64,000 bases of DNA from Desulfatitalea tepidiphila (GCF_001293685.1 NZ_BCAG01000003.1:2706501-2770500); one strand, 5' to 3'. Shown: positions 55,197 through 64,000, counted from the stretch's first letter. A program made the numbers and translations. The notes: a model not told the origin generated them from the letters alone.

Positions 55197-55895
55197 ATGG
55201 ATGATTTTTTGCACAACCTGCGCAGCGGCAAACTCAAACAGTCGGATCGTTCCAACCGGCCCTATGGCGATCAGCAATACAAAGGCGGTTCGCGACGCAA
55301 CGTCATGGATCGGCGCAAAGGCCATTTCGATAACAAAGAGTCGTTTGAACGCATTCATGCCATCAAGGATGCGCTGGAACTGCTTGCCGACACGCAAAAA
55401 CGCATGGCTGAGGCCTACGTGGAGCGAACCAGGGCCGAAGAGCGTAAGGCCAGGGCCATGGAAGTCATGGCCAAGAGTTTGTATCGAATCGCCAACCCCA
55501 CCGCAGACGATGCAGAGGAATTGTTCGCCACTACAGCACCACCGGTCCAGGTCAAGGAGGCCGAAGCAAGACCTGCGCCTGAAGCTTCCTATGACATGAT
55601 CGAAGAGGAGACCGTCGTGGATTTTGAGGACATCGATGAGGCGGACCTGCAAGCCGAGACCGCAGAGGATGCGGCCGCCGATGCAGATCCAGGTTCGGCG
55701 GAAGAGTCCCAGAACAAACTCTCCGATGATGATCGCCAAGCCGTAAGCGATATCGTCAACCAGATGCGCACCGAAGGCAACAGCTGGGAAAACATCGCCC
55801 GCCACATCTCCTCAATGGGCTATCCGACTTTGTCTGGAAAAGGGCATTGGCGGGGGGCGATGGTCAAGAGTCTTCATGAAAAAATGGTATCCTGA
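55197..55895 (+). CDS. hypothetical acidic protein with a recombinase-like C-terminal helix-turn-helix motif
   Basis: A 232-residue soluble protein. The first 50 residues are basic and Gly/Arg-rich (SDRSNRPYGDQQYKGGSRR). Residues of about 50-105 form a charged helix (KDALELLADTQKRMAEAYVE). A disordered acidic stretch (about 115-180) follows, and the end (about 185-230) reads IVNQMRTEGNSWENIARHIS and PTLSGKGHWRGAMV, which resembles the helical recognition segment of serine recombinases, although no catalytic domain exists. AAGGAG precedes the ATG. It may be a nucleoid- or DNA-associated protein. The family is not recognised with confidence. Confidence 0.72.
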   Translation: MDDFLHNLRSGKLKQSDRSNRPYGDQQYKGGSRRNVMDRRKGHFDNKESFERIHAIKDALELLADTQKRMAEAYVERTRAEERKARAMEVMAKSLYRIANPTADDAEELFATTAPPVQVKEAEARPAPEASYDMIEEETVVDFEDIDEADLQAETAEDAAADADPGSAEESQNKLSDDDRQAVSDIVNQMRTEGNSWENIARHISSMGYPTLSGKGHWRGAMVKSLHEKMVS

Positions 55896-56060
55896 CACGG
55901 CCACTACCCGTGACAGATGAACGCCGAGTCCGCCCACCGGCAGGCATCGGCAGTGATTCGAGTTTCCATTCACCGGTTCGAAAGATCCGGCCGATCGATC
56001 CGGCCATACAGCTGCACATATCGTTGGGGGTTGACACGAAAACGGCGCCTGGATGGAATC

Positions 56061-57017
56061 CTATTCCTGTTGGGCCTGCTGGCGGTACCAGTCGAAAGTT
56101 TTTTGCAGTCCCTCCGAAAAATCATGCACCGGTTGGAACTCCAACTGCTCTTTGGCCCGTTGAATACTGGCCAATGAGTGGACAATATCTCCGGGACGGG
56201 CGCCCGCATGTTCGGGCAACAGGCCACAGCCGGCCAATGCGGCAATCGAATGCCAGAGTGCATTGATTTCGACCGAGTTGCTGGTACCGATATTGTAGAC
56301 CCGGCCGGACACGCTCTCATGGGTCGCTGCCAGGATATTGGCCTGAACCACATCCTTGACAAAAACGAAATCGCGGGTCTGACGCCCGTCTCCGTAAATG
56401 ATCGGCTGTTGGTTTTGAAGGGCCTTGCGCATAAAGATGGAGATGACCCCGGAATAGGGCGATGAGGGATCCTGGCGTGGTCCATAGACATTGAAATAGC
56501 GCAGGCAAACCGTTTGCAGGCCATACATCCGGTGATAGAGTTCGGCGTAAAACTCGTTGGTCAGCTTTTGGATCGCATAGGGGCTCAGCGGTGACGGGGC
56601 CATGGCCTCTGTTTTGGGCAATTGGGGGACATCGCCGTAGACAGCACTGGAGCTGGCCAAGACGACTCTGCGCACCCCGTTTTGCCGGGCTGCCTCGAGA
56701 ACCTTGATCGTACCCAAATCGTTAACGGCGGCCGAGGTGACCGGCTGGTGGATGGTTTGTGGCACAGAAACCACCGCGGCCTGATGAAAAACGGTATCGC
56801 ATCCGCGAGCCGACGAGGAGAGAACCTCTGGATCTTCGATGTCGCCTTCAACGAAGGTAATCCGTTCGCGGATGACATCCAAGTTGGCCAGGCGGCCGCT
56901 GGACAGGTTGTCCAGAACTGTGACCTCACAGCCCTGCGCCACCAGCGCCTCCGCAATGTGGGATCCGATAAAACCCGCACCGCCGGTCACCAACGCCTTG
57001 CCCAAAGTCAATGCCAT
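56061..57017 (-). CDS. NAD-dependent sugar-nucleotide epimerase/dehydratase (GalE-like extended SDR)
   Basis: A 318-residue extended SDR enzyme. It has the NAD-binding TGGAGFIGSH (residues about 11-20), LDNLSSGR, a catalytic Ser-Ser-Ala-Val-Tyr region and YxxxK (SPYAIQKLTNE), plus RYFNVYGPRQDP and YGDGRQTRDFVFVKDV, which are typical of UDP-glucose/UDP-GlcNAc 4-epimerases. AAGGAGAG before ATG 57017 sets the start; a longer frame would add 39 poor residues. It lies alone between unrelated genes, so which sugar nucleotide it uses is open; envelope polysaccharide synthesis is the general expectation. Confidence 0.88.
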   Translation of the reverse strand: MALTLGKALVTGGAGFIGSHIAEALVAQGCEVTVLDNLSSGRLANLDVIRERITFVEGDIEDPEVLSSSARGCDTVFHQAAVVSVPQTIHQPVTSAAVNDLGTIKVLEAARQNGVRRVVLASSSAVYGDVPQLPKTEAMAPSPLSPYAIQKLTNEFYAELYHRMYGLQTVCLRYFNVYGPRQDPSSPYSGVISIFMRKALQNQQPIIYGDGRQTRDFVFVKDVVQANILAATHESVSGRVYNIGTSNSVEINALWHSIAALAGCGLLPEHAGARPGDIVHSLASIQRAKEQLEFQPVHDFSEGLQKTFDWYRQQAQQE

Positions 57018-57309
57018 GCATCTCTCCTTGAATCTTGAATAGGGTGAATCCACTGTTGCATCGAGCCCGCGCTTGTCTTTACCCTGCAATCGATAGTATG
57101 GCAATGATACGGCGTCAATCATTTTTGACGTCACCGCAAGAAGCCCAATATCTGCGTTGCGCTCATCCCGTCGTCCTTGCGGTGTACGACAAGTACGCCT
57201 CAGGACACGAAATTTCGCACGCCTTGATCTTGAACTTTTTGCGGCGCCGTCGGACAGCGACTTTTTACATTGTCATCACGTTTACCATCAGCGCGGATAT
57301 GGACCGAGC

Positions 57310-57534
57310 ATGGCGAAAAAGAGACCCATCGACTGCCACAAGTGCCGCCATTATTATGTCACCTGGCAGGAGTCGACACCCCACGGGTGCAGGGCCATGG
57401 GATTCAAAAGCGCACAGCTTCCCAGCGTGGTGGTTTACCGGAGTTCCGGTGCCGGATGTCTCTACTATGAATTGCGCGCCGTCGATGGCCATGAACAGGA
57501 ACGGCGCCTCACCCACTCTAATAATAGCGAATAG
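57310..57534 (+). CDS. small Cys-rich conserved protein
   Basis: A 74-residue protein with the pattern DCHKCRHYYVTWQ, PHGCRAMGFKS and SSGAGCLYYE. The four conserved Cys residues (CxxC, GC and GC) look like a zinc-binding knuckle. I recall close relatives across Desulfobacterota with no assigned function; that is unverified. It is the first of a cluster of plus-strand genes, 12 bases ahead of the MoaD/ThiS-like gene, so a link to sulfur-carrier chemistry is possible. No strong Shine-Dalgarno is visible at the ATG; longer upstream frames are less likely. Confidence 0.65.
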   Translation: MAKKRPIDCHKCRHYYVTWQESTPHGCRAMGFKSAQLPSVVVYRSSGAGCLYYELRAVDGHEQERRLTHSNNSE

Positions 57535-57546
57535 GGGAAGACGAAG

Positions 57547-57789
57547 ATGGATCGCGAAAAAAACACGATCGATCTGAGATTGTTTGCCTCCCTGGCCGTG
57601 CACATGCCGCCCGACGCCAATCGCTTCCCCATATCCGCGGGTACCACCGTGGCGCAAATCGTTGACGGGATGCAAATTCCCCGGTCCCAAGCCAAGCTGG
57701 TGTTCATCAACGGTATTCGCAAGGATCTGGAGACATCACTGCAAGGCGGCGAACGCGTGGCCGTCTTTCCGCCCTTGGGCGGAGGTTAG
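57547..57789 (+). CDS. MoaD/ThiS-family sulfur carrier protein
   Basis: An 80-residue ubiquitin-fold protein with a C-terminal Gly-Gly (FPPLGGG), the site for adenylation and thiocarboxylate formation. IDLRLFASLAVHMP and LVFINGIRKDLETSL match the fold, and GGERVAVFPPLGGG is typical of MoaD/ThiS. It is followed at 57889 by a ThiF/HesA-type E1-like gene, its likely activating enzyme. The pathway may be molybdopterin or tungstopterin synthesis (common beside AOR enzymes), thiamine, or another sulfur transfer; no neighbouring gene decides. Confidence 0.85.
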   Translation: MDREKNTIDLRLFASLAVHMPPDANRFPISAGTTVAQIVDGMQIPRSQAKLVFINGIRKDLETSLQGGERVAVFPPLGGG

Positions 57790-57888
57790 AGAGGCACCTG
57801 ATACGCCATCGCACCGCTCATTATCATTGCGGGCGTCAGATCAGAAAGGGGGCCGACCATCGACCACACACCCGCTCACCTGCTGGAT

Positions 57889-58734
57889 TTGATAGACAAG
57901 AGCGCCGAACGAATCAGCGGCCCGGACGGAGCCGACCTCCGAGTCGTTTCCACGTCTCGAACGCAAGCGATATCCGGACAGACCGGTGCGTCCTGCCGTG
58001 ACGTCGAGATCGCGGCCCTGGAGAACGGCGTGGTCCCCTCGCGCTACCTGCGCAACCAATCCACATACGACTGCTCCGATCAGATCCGGTTCTTGCGGTC
58101 CCGGGTGGCCCTCGTGGGCTTGGGCGGCCTGGGAGGCGCAGTGGCCGAAATCCTGGCCCGGGCCGGCGTCGGCGCACTCAGCCTGATCGATGGCGATCGC
58201 TTCGAAGAGCACAACCTGAACCGGCAGTTGTTCTGCACCCAGGAGAACCTGGGCAGCACCAAGGCCTCAGCGGCCGAAGCCCGCGTGGCGGCCATCAACA
58301 GCGCAGTGGAGACCCGCGTGGTTCCGGCTTTCCTTTCGACCGAAAACGCATCTCAGGTGATCGCCGGCCACGATGTGGTGGTGGATTGCCTGGACAACAT
58401 TCCGTCACGCTTTGTCGTGGAAGATGCGGCCCGGCAGGCCGGTATACCGTTGGTGTCGGCGGCCATCGCCGGATTGACGGGCCAGGTCACCGTGATCTAT
58501 CCCCAGGATGGGGGGCTCGAATGGGTATACGGGCCGCGGGACAGCGCCCGGCAGACTCAAGGCGCCGAACATCTATTGGGTTGCCCGCCCCAAACCGTTG
58601 TGCTCGTGGCGGCCATGCAATGCGGCGAAGTCCTGTCCATCCTGTGCCATCGCACGAGCCAGCTGCTGCGCAACAAGCTCTGGATCGTCGATCTCTCCGA
58701 TCATACCGTCGAAGTGCTGGCACTGGCCGGATGA
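57889..58734 (+). CDS. ThiF/HesA/MoeB-type E1-like adenylyltransferase
   Basis: A 281-residue enzyme expected to adenylate the C-terminal glycine of the preceding sulfur carrier. The Rossmann motif is LVGLGGLGGAVAEILARAG, the Arg finger segment is HNLNRQLF, and VVDCLDNIPSR covers the Asp and metal-binding region; GCPPQTVVLVAAMQCGEVL is the C-terminal helix region. The paired CxxC zinc ligands of ThiF/MoeB are not obvious. The start is uncertain: the TTG used has no Shine-Dalgarno, whereas an in-frame ATC at 57859 is preceded by AAAGGGGG and would add ten residues. It forms an operon with the MoaD/ThiS-like gene. Confidence 0.8.
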   Translation: MIDKSAERISGPDGADLRVVSTSRTQAISGQTGASCRDVEIAALENGVVPSRYLRNQSTYDCSDQIRFLRSRVALVGLGGLGGAVAEILARAGVGALSLIDGDRFEEHNLNRQLFCTQENLGSTKASAAEARVAAINSAVETRVVPAFLSTENASQVIAGHDVVVDCLDNIPSRFVVEDAARQAGIPLVSAAIAGLTGQVTVIYPQDGGLEWVYGPRDSARQTQGAEHLLGCPPQTVVLVAAMQCGEVLSILCHRTSQLLRNKLWIVDLSDHTVEVLALAG

Positions 58735-58774
58735 TCCTGGGGTGAAGACCTTTCGAATAGCGACGAGACCGTGA

Positions 58775-59917
58775 ATGGTGGGGCGTTCCAACATCTGTAT
58801 CTCTTTCTGCATCATCCTGCAGGGGCTCCTGGTCGTCAGCCTGATGATCGTCCTGCCCCTGGCAGGCGTGTATCTCCGGGGTGAGGCGCTTCAAACTTAT
58901 CTCGAATTTCCACCCCTGACCCGCTATGTCGATCATGCGCCCTTTTCCTGGCCCGCCTTTTTCTTGTTCGCGTCCATTGAACTGTCGGCTGTGGTGCTGA
59001 TCGTTGCATCGATCCAGCGCGTCCGCCGGGGGACCTGTGATGTAACATCGGTGAAACGCGATTTCCCCACCTGGGGATGGTTGGGGCTGGTCGTGATGCT
59101 CGGCGGATGGGGCCTGGCATGGAGCCGAGTGGAATGGTTCGCACCGTTACAGGCCCACACCTTTTGCCTGCCCTGGATCGGATACATCGTTTTTGTCAAC
59201 GCATTGTGCCAGCGGCGCACCGGACGATGCCTGATCGGAGACGCACCTCGGCGCTTCGGCCTGTTGATCCTGGCCAGTGCCCTGTTCTGGTGGTTTTTCG
59301 AATACCTCAACCGTTTCGTGCAGAACTGGTATTACACCGGCATCGAGGAGTTCGGTGCGCCGGCCTACGCCCTTTTCGCATCGCTGGCCTTTGCCACGGT
59401 CCTGCCGGCGGTGCTGAGCACCTACCGATGGCTGCTCACCTTTCCCCTGTTCGCTACGGCGTTGGCCGACGGTTTTAACGTGCCCGCGCCTCGCCGCCCC
59501 CGCATATTGGCCGTTGCGATCCTGGCCACCGCCGCGACGGGACTGGCGCTGTTGGGCGTTTATCCGGACGCCCTGTTTGCATTGCTCTGGATTTCACCGC
59601 TGCTGATCCTCACCGCGTTGCAATCCCTGGCAGGCCGACAAACGATCTTCAGCCCCCTGGCGCGAGGCGACTGGCGAGCCCTGATCGCAGCGGCCCTGGC
59701 GGCCCTGATCTGCGGCTTTTTCTGGGAGATGTGGAACATCGGCAGCCTGGCCCGCTGGCACTATGCCATTCCCTACGTGGACCGATTCCACCTCTTTGCC
59801 ATGCCGGTGCTCGGTTACGGCGGCTACCTTCCTTTCGGCCTCGAGTGCCTCGCCGTAGGAGAAATGGTGGTGGGGCGGCAACGCCTGTTGGCTGAGTGCC
59901 ACCTGCAGCTAAGATAG
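58775..59917 (+). CDS. polytopic membrane protein of unknown function
   Basis: A 380-residue protein with about 9-10 hydrophobic segments. Notable conserved-looking motifs are WWFFEYLNRFVQNWYYTG and GFFWEMWNIGSLARWHY, in which aromatic residues and acidic groups lie inside membrane segments, suggesting an intramembrane active site or channel. Nothing identifies a transport family. The start ATG has only weak support. Its last nine bases overlap the convergent OYE-type gene. It follows the ThiF-like gene by 40 bases and may be part of that unit. Confidence 0.7.
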   Translation: MVGRSNICISFCIILQGLLVVSLMIVLPLAGVYLRGEALQTYLEFPPLTRYVDHAPFSWPAFFLFASIELSAVVLIVASIQRVRRGTCDVTSVKRDFPTWGWLGLVVMLGGWGLAWSRVEWFAPLQAHTFCLPWIGYIVFVNALCQRRTGRCLIGDAPRRFGLLILASALFWWFFEYLNRFVQNWYYTGIEEFGAPAYALFASLAFATVLPAVLSTYRWLLTFPLFATALADGFNVPAPRRPRILAVAILATAATGLALLGVYPDALFALLWISPLLILTALQSLAGRQTIFSPLARGDWRALIAAALAALICGFFWEMWNIGSLARWHYAIPYVDRFHLFAMPVLGYGGYLPFGLECLAVGEMVVGRQRLLAECHLQLR

Positions 59918-61843
59918 GGACCGCCCCACCTCCTCGCCTTCGCTCATGGCATACATCAAATGACGCGGTTGCTTGGCGTCGCCGATGAAATGAGTCTCGA
60001 TGCCCCGCTTCTTGAGCAGGTTGGCGGCGTCCCGCAGCGCCACAAACCGATCGGCCAGGACGAGGGTGTCCCAGGGCGCAAAGGATTGAGGCGTTTGATC
60101 GATGCGGCACTGCACCCCGTCGGGCAAAATCTTCTCGACGGTGACGTGTTTGAAGAGTTTCACCCGGCCCTGGTTGAGCCGCTCGCGCAGGTAGTAGCGG
60201 TCGTTGCTGGACATCTCTTCGCCAAAATGGGATCTGCTGTGCAGCACGATCACCGTGCGGCCGTTGCTGGCCAGGTAGTCGGCCAGGACCAGGCCGGCCT
60301 GGTTGCCGCCCCAGACGATGACCCGCGACCCGGTTTGGACGCTGCCGTCCAGCACCTCGGTCACCGTGCACACCTGCATGTCGGTGTTGTGAAGGCCCTT
60401 CACCATCGGCATGTCGGGCAGGCTGCCGGTCGCCAGAATGGCGATCTCCGGATCGATGTCGTCCAGAAGCGCGTCGCTCAACGGGCAATTCAGCCGCGTC
60501 TCCACGTTTAAGGATGCGAGTTCCGAAACGAGAAACGCGATCGGATCCCCGAGCTCGCTTCTTCCCGGAACCTTGGCCGCCAGCCGCAAAGCGCCGCCGG
60601 GTTCGGCGGCCTGGTCACACAGCACGACCGCATGGCCGTGCAGGGCCGCCATGCGGGCCGCCGCCAATCCGGCCGGACCGGCCCCCACCACCATTACCCG
60701 CCGCGGGAGCTCGGCCTTTGACATCTGCTGCAGCAGATACTCGCGGCCCACGTCGGGATTGACCACACATCCCCCCGGTTCCAGCCGGAGCACGGTGTGG
60801 ATGCACCCCAGGCAGCACCCGACGCAAGGCCGGATCTTCTCCACCGCGCCGGTCCGCACCTTGGCGGGCCAATCCGGATCGGCCAGCAGCGAACGTCCCA
60901 GGGCCACCATGTCCGCCTTTCCGTCTGCGATGATCCCTTCGGCCAGCTGCGGCGATTTGATCCGGCCCACGGCGATCACCGGAATCGAAACCGTCTCCTT
61001 GACTGCCGCCGCCAGATGGATGAAACACCCCTGGTCCACGTACATGGAGGGGATCGTCAGCTGGCGGCTGCCATACACCCCCGCCGACACGTGCACGTAG
61101 TCCGCCCCATGGCTTTGCAGCATCGGCGCCAGGCGCAACGCATCCGGCAGGGTCCAGCCGTCGTCGATGTAGTCCTCGCCGTTCATGCGGATGCCCAATG
61201 GAAAATCGCGCCCGCACTTTTGGCGAATGTCGGCCATGACCTCGAGCAGAAACCGGATCCGGTTTTCGAAACTGCCGCCATAGGCGTCCGTACGCCGGTT
61301 GGCATTGGGGGACATGAATTGATTGATCAGATAGCCATGGGCCGCATGGATTTCGATAAAGTCGAATCCGGCCTCCTGGCAGCGGCGCGCCGCGTCGCCG
61401 AACGCGCCTGCAAGCATCTGGATCTCTTCCACTTCCAGGGCCTTGGGCACTCCTTTGACCACCGCCGGCGCCGGGATGGCCGAGGGGGCCACCTTGTGTT
61501 CATGGTAGGACTGGCGGCCGCCGTGCATCAACTGCACGCCCAGGCGACAGTCAAAAGGCTTCACCGCTGCCACCATACGACGCAGCGCAGGAATGCACCC
61601 ATCGTCCCACAGGGCCGGCAGGTCGGGCAGTTCGGCGCCGGTGGGATGGATGCCCCCGCCGCCCACCAGCATCATGCCCACACCGCCGCGCGCGCGGGCA
61701 GCCATGTAAGCGATCAGCTGATCGGTGACATAGCCGCTGGCATCGACACCGAAATTGATGCTCATGGCGGACATGAGCAAACGGTTTTTGACGTTCATTC
61801 GGCCCATACGAATCGGTTGGAAAAGATGATGGAATTGTGTCAT
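59909..61843 (-). CDS. OYE-type FMN/FAD [4Fe-4S] oxidoreductase (2,4-dienoyl-CoA reductase/enoate reductase family)
   Basis: A 644-residue enzyme. The N-terminal FMN TIM barrel (about 1-330) has NRLLMSAMSINFG, the HGGRQSY segment, IHAAHGYLINQF and VGRIKSPQLAE. Four Cys residues (CVGCCLGCIH plus GGCVVNP) bind a [4Fe-4S] cluster near residue 350. The C-terminal half has an FAD/NAD(P)-binding fold with VVGAGPAGLAAARMAA and a second GxGxxG-like VWGGNQAGLVLADYL. This is the architecture of enoate reductase, 2,4-dienoyl-CoA reductase and trimethylamine dehydrogenase relatives. GGGGAGA before ATG 61843 sets the start. It is divergent from iorA. The substrate is unknown. Confidence 0.88.
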   Translation of the reverse strand: MTQFHHLFQPIRMGRMNVKNRLLMSAMSINFGVDASGYVTDQLIAYMAARARGGVGMMLVGGGGIHPTGAELPDLPALWDDGCIPALRRMVAAVKPFDCRLGVQLMHGGRQSYHEHKVAPSAIPAPAVVKGVPKALEVEEIQMLAGAFGDAARRCQEAGFDFIEIHAAHGYLINQFMSPNANRRTDAYGGSFENRIRFLLEVMADIRQKCGRDFPLGIRMNGEDYIDDGWTLPDALRLAPMLQSHGADYVHVSAGVYGSRQLTIPSMYVDQGCFIHLAAAVKETVSIPVIAVGRIKSPQLAEGIIADGKADMVALGRSLLADPDWPAKVRTGAVEKIRPCVGCCLGCIHTVLRLEPGGCVVNPDVGREYLLQQMSKAELPRRVMVVGAGPAGLAAARMAALHGHAVVLCDQAAEPGGALRLAAKVPGRSELGDPIAFLVSELASLNVETRLNCPLSDALLDDIDPEIAILATGSLPDMPMVKGLHNTDMQVCTVTEVLDGSVQTGSRVIVWGGNQAGLVLADYLASNGRTVIVLHSRSHFGEEMSSNDRYYLRERLNQGRVKLFKHVTVEKILPDGVQCRIDQTPQSFAPWDTLVLADRFVALRDAANLLKKRGIETHFIGDAKQPRHLMYAMSEGEEVGRSLS

Positions 61844-62070
61844 GGCGTCTCCCCGGTCCGAAAAGTTGTGCCTGAAGCCTAAGTGATCCCAGCCCAAAAT
61901 GCAATGTGAAGCTTTTGCCCCTGGTATCAAGCGCATGAACAGACTGGACAAAACCTGCAAAGCGTGCCATGTTTTCACGAACGCATCAGCCGCCGGCGGC
62001 GGTTGGTGCGTCTGTCGTGTTGATCGGCCCGATGACCCTCATCGAGCCCACCCTACATGAAGGAAGAAAA

Positions 62071-63924
62071 ATGCATAAACTACTGATCGACGAACCCGGT
62101 GCCGAACGTCTGCTGCTGGGTAACGAAGCCATAGCGAGAGGCGCCCTGGAGGCCGGGGTGGCCTTTGCCACCACCTACCCGGGCACCCCTTCGTCCGAAA
62201 TTTCGTTGAACCTGTTCCAGGTCTCCCAACAGAGCGACCTGTACTTCGAATACAGCACCAATGAAAAGGTCGCCCTCGAAGTGGCGGCCGGTGCCGCCAA
62301 TGCCGGACTGCGCACCATGTGCATGATGAAGCACGTGGGCCTGAATGTGGCGGCCGACCCGCTCATGACCCTGGCCTATGTGGGCGTGCGCGGCGGCATG
62401 GTGATCCTCTCGGCCGACGATCCCAACATGTTCTCCAGCCAGAACGAACAGGACAACCGCTATTACGCCAAGATGTCCGGTCTGCCCATGCTGGAACCCT
62501 CCTCGGTGCAGGAGGCCCTGGAGATGACGGCCTATGCCTTCGAGCTCTCCGAGCAACTGCACGAGCCGGTGATCTTGCGCACCACCACACGCATCAACCA
62601 CTCCAGTGCCTTTGTGCGTCTGGGCCCATTGAAAAAGCCGGTCGCCAAAGGCCGTTTCAACAAGGACCCGTTCAATTACGTCACCGTGCCGGCCGTCTCG
62701 CGCCGGCTGCACGTCAAACTGCTGGAAAACATGGCCAAAGCAGCGGAGATATCGGAAAGCAGCGCCTACAACACGGTGACCGGCAACGGCACCTTGGGCA
62801 TCGTGTGTAACGGCGTCAGTTACAACTATGTCAGAGACGCCGTGACCGAACTGGACATCGCCGAACGAACCAAAATTCTCCGGGTCGGCATGTCCAATCC
62901 CCTGCCGGCCGATAAAATCAAACAATACCTCAACGGATGCGAAAAAGTGCTGGTGGTCGAAGAGGGTGAACCCTTCATGGAAGAGGCGGTCAAGGCCTTT
63001 GCCCAGGAAGCGGGACTGACCCTGAAGATCCAGGGCAAGGGCGAAGGGCTCTTTTCGCGCTTGTACGAATTCGATCCGGCCATGGTGCGCCGCATCGTGG
63101 CCGGCTATTTCGGGGTGGCCGACATCCCCAAACAAAAGCTCGACCTGTCCGATGTCCCCGAGATCCCGGCCCGGCCGCCCAACCTGTGCGCCGGCTGCTC
63201 CCACCGCGCCACCTTTTACGCGGTGAAAAAAGCTGCCGAAGGCATGGACACCATCTATCCCAACGACATCGGATGCTACACCCTCGGCTTTCTGCCCCCG
63301 TTGAGCATGGGTGATTTTGTCATCTGCATGGGTTCTTCGGTCAGTTCGGCCTGCGGATTTTCCAAAGCCACCGATCAGAAGGTTGTGGCCTTCATCGGCG
63401 ACTCGACCTTTTTCCACTCAGGCCTCACCGGCCTGGTCAATGCGGTGCACAACAACCACAACTTCACCCTGGTCATCCTGGACAACGGCACCACGGCCAT
63501 GACCGGCCATCAGCCCCACCCCGGAGTGGACATGGACGCCTTGAACATGGCAGGCTACAACCGCATCTCCATCGAGGCGGTGGTCCGGGCCGTGGGCGTC
63601 TCCCATGTCACGGTCGTCAAGCCGTTCAAGATCAAAAAAAGCATCGATGCGATTCGCGAGGCACTGGCGTTCAAAGGGGTTTCGGTGATCATCTCACAGG
63701 AGATCTGCACCCTCTACGCCCGCAGCCAGGGCATCTTGAAACCGCGTGCCTTCCAGGTGTCAGACCGTTGCACCAATCACCGCGACTGCATCAATGAGCT
63801 GGCTTGTCCGGCCTTTTACCTGGAGGGGGAAAGGGTGCGCATCGACGCCGATGCCTGCGTGGGATGCGCGGTCTGCGCCCAGATATGCCCGGAGAATGCC
63901 ATCGTGCCGGTCAAATCGGCCTGA
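62071..63924 (+). CDS. iorA: indolepyruvate:ferredoxin oxidoreductase alpha subunit
   Basis: A 617-residue thiamine-diphosphate enzyme subunit oxidising aryl pyruvates to aryl-acetyl-CoA with ferredoxin as acceptor. The N-terminal half holds a pyrimidine-binding TPP domain (ATTYPGTPSSEISLN, MMKHVGLNVAADPL). The C-terminal half has the TPP pyrophosphate region (FIGDSTFFHSGLTGLVNAVH) preceded by CAGCSHRATFYAV. The final 60 residues are a ferredoxin-like segment with CTNHRDC and CVGCAVCAQICPENAI for [4Fe-4S] clusters. GAAGGAAG before ATG 62071 sets the start; the longer frame is rejected. The beta subunit gene iorB, normally downstream, is not visible in the 76 bases left. Confidence 0.95.
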   Translation: MHKLLIDEPGAERLLLGNEAIARGALEAGVAFATTYPGTPSSEISLNLFQVSQQSDLYFEYSTNEKVALEVAAGAANAGLRTMCMMKHVGLNVAADPLMTLAYVGVRGGMVILSADDPNMFSSQNEQDNRYYAKMSGLPMLEPSSVQEALEMTAYAFELSEQLHEPVILRTTTRINHSSAFVRLGPLKKPVAKGRFNKDPFNYVTVPAVSRRLHVKLLENMAKAAEISESSAYNTVTGNGTLGIVCNGVSYNYVRDAVTELDIAERTKILRVGMSNPLPADKIKQYLNGCEKVLVVEEGEPFMEEAVKAFAQEAGLTLKIQGKGEGLFSRLYEFDPAMVRRIVAGYFGVADIPKQKLDLSDVPEIPARPPNLCAGCSHRATFYAVKKAAEGMDTIYPNDIGCYTLGFLPPLSMGDFVICMGSSVSSACGFSKATDQKVVAFIGDSTFFHSGLTGLVNAVHNNHNFTLVILDNGTTAMTGHQPHPGVDMDALNMAGYNRISIEAVVRAVGVSHVTVVKPFKIKKSIDAIREALAFKGVSVIISQEICTLYARSQGILKPRAFQVSDRCTNHRDCINELACPAFYLEGERVRIDADACVGCAVCAQICPENAIVPVKSA

Positions 63925-64000
63925 CTGGAAAAAACCATCCAGTTGATCTGGGATGCAACGGATGGATCGGCGGTATCGACGCAAGGATGCCAGTTACTAG

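Noticed and set aside
1-64000. CRISPR array, prophage, integrative element or toxin-antitoxin module
   Set aside because: No regularly spaced direct repeats, integrase, phage structural genes or typical small toxin-antitoxin pairs were found on reading both strands.

Overview
The window looks like chromosomal DNA of a GC-rich, strictly anaerobic Desulfobacterota bacterium, probably a sulfate reducer of the Desulfosarcina/Desulfobacteraceae type. This is inferred from gene content, not from a marker gene: a mono-cluster [4Fe-4S] ferredoxin, indolepyruvate:ferredoxin oxidoreductase alpha subunit (iorA), an OYE-type Fe-S flavoenzyme, TSUP and DASS anion transporters, dapL plus lysA for lysine, and a Mla-type lipid transport operon of a Gram-negative cell. 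There is no phage, integrase, transposase or CRISPR array.

Layout. 1-10 kb (all minus): a partial tRNA-Met, a very acidic zinc-ribbon/DUF3426 membrane protein, hpt, a CbpA-like J-protein, fetAB-like ABC exporter genes, mnmG, and upp-uraA for uracil salvage. The 9.9-10.7 kb gap holds two long imperfect palindromes. 10.7-16.3 kb (plus): glgP, then a Lpp-like lipoprotein whose stop overlaps the start of an L,D-transpeptidase, then an APH/P-loop kinase fusion. 16.3-23.6 kb: a four-gene TSUP transporter operon facing a cache-sigma54 activator coupled to an atypical PEP-synthase-like protein. 23.7-26.1 kb: ferredoxin, adenosine-specific kinase and a divergent GlgA-like protein.

26-38 kb is a signal-transduction island. 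It holds three receiver proteins, a hybrid NarX-type kinase, a CHASE-type kinase with its Rcp1-like partner, a frame-disrupted NarX-type kinase, a NarL/LuxR-type response regulator and a PilZ protein, with an archaeal-type S-adenosylmethionine synthetase among them. Its intergenic regions repeatedly carry a back-to-back pair of NarL-like heptamers (ATRRGTA-N4-TACYYAT). This suggests a shared regulon and is one of the two most interesting signals in the window.

38-64 kb: a DASS transporter, mlaEFD, a PurF-like protein whose catalytic N-terminal Cys is Gly, carB, a candidate small RNA with a near-perfect sigma70 promoter and a strong terminator (47275-47378, minus), a secreted FN3/PKD protein with a Gly-rich CFI tail, a GAF-PAS-LuxR regulator, dapL-lysA, an NAD-dependent epimerase, a MoaD/ThiS-like plus ThiF/HesA-like pair, a polytopic membrane protein, the OYE-type enzyme and iorA at the right edge. 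Start codons were moved from the longest open frame wherever a Shine-Dalgarno sequence and family length argued for it. All functions are read from motifs and remembered family features; no searches were run.
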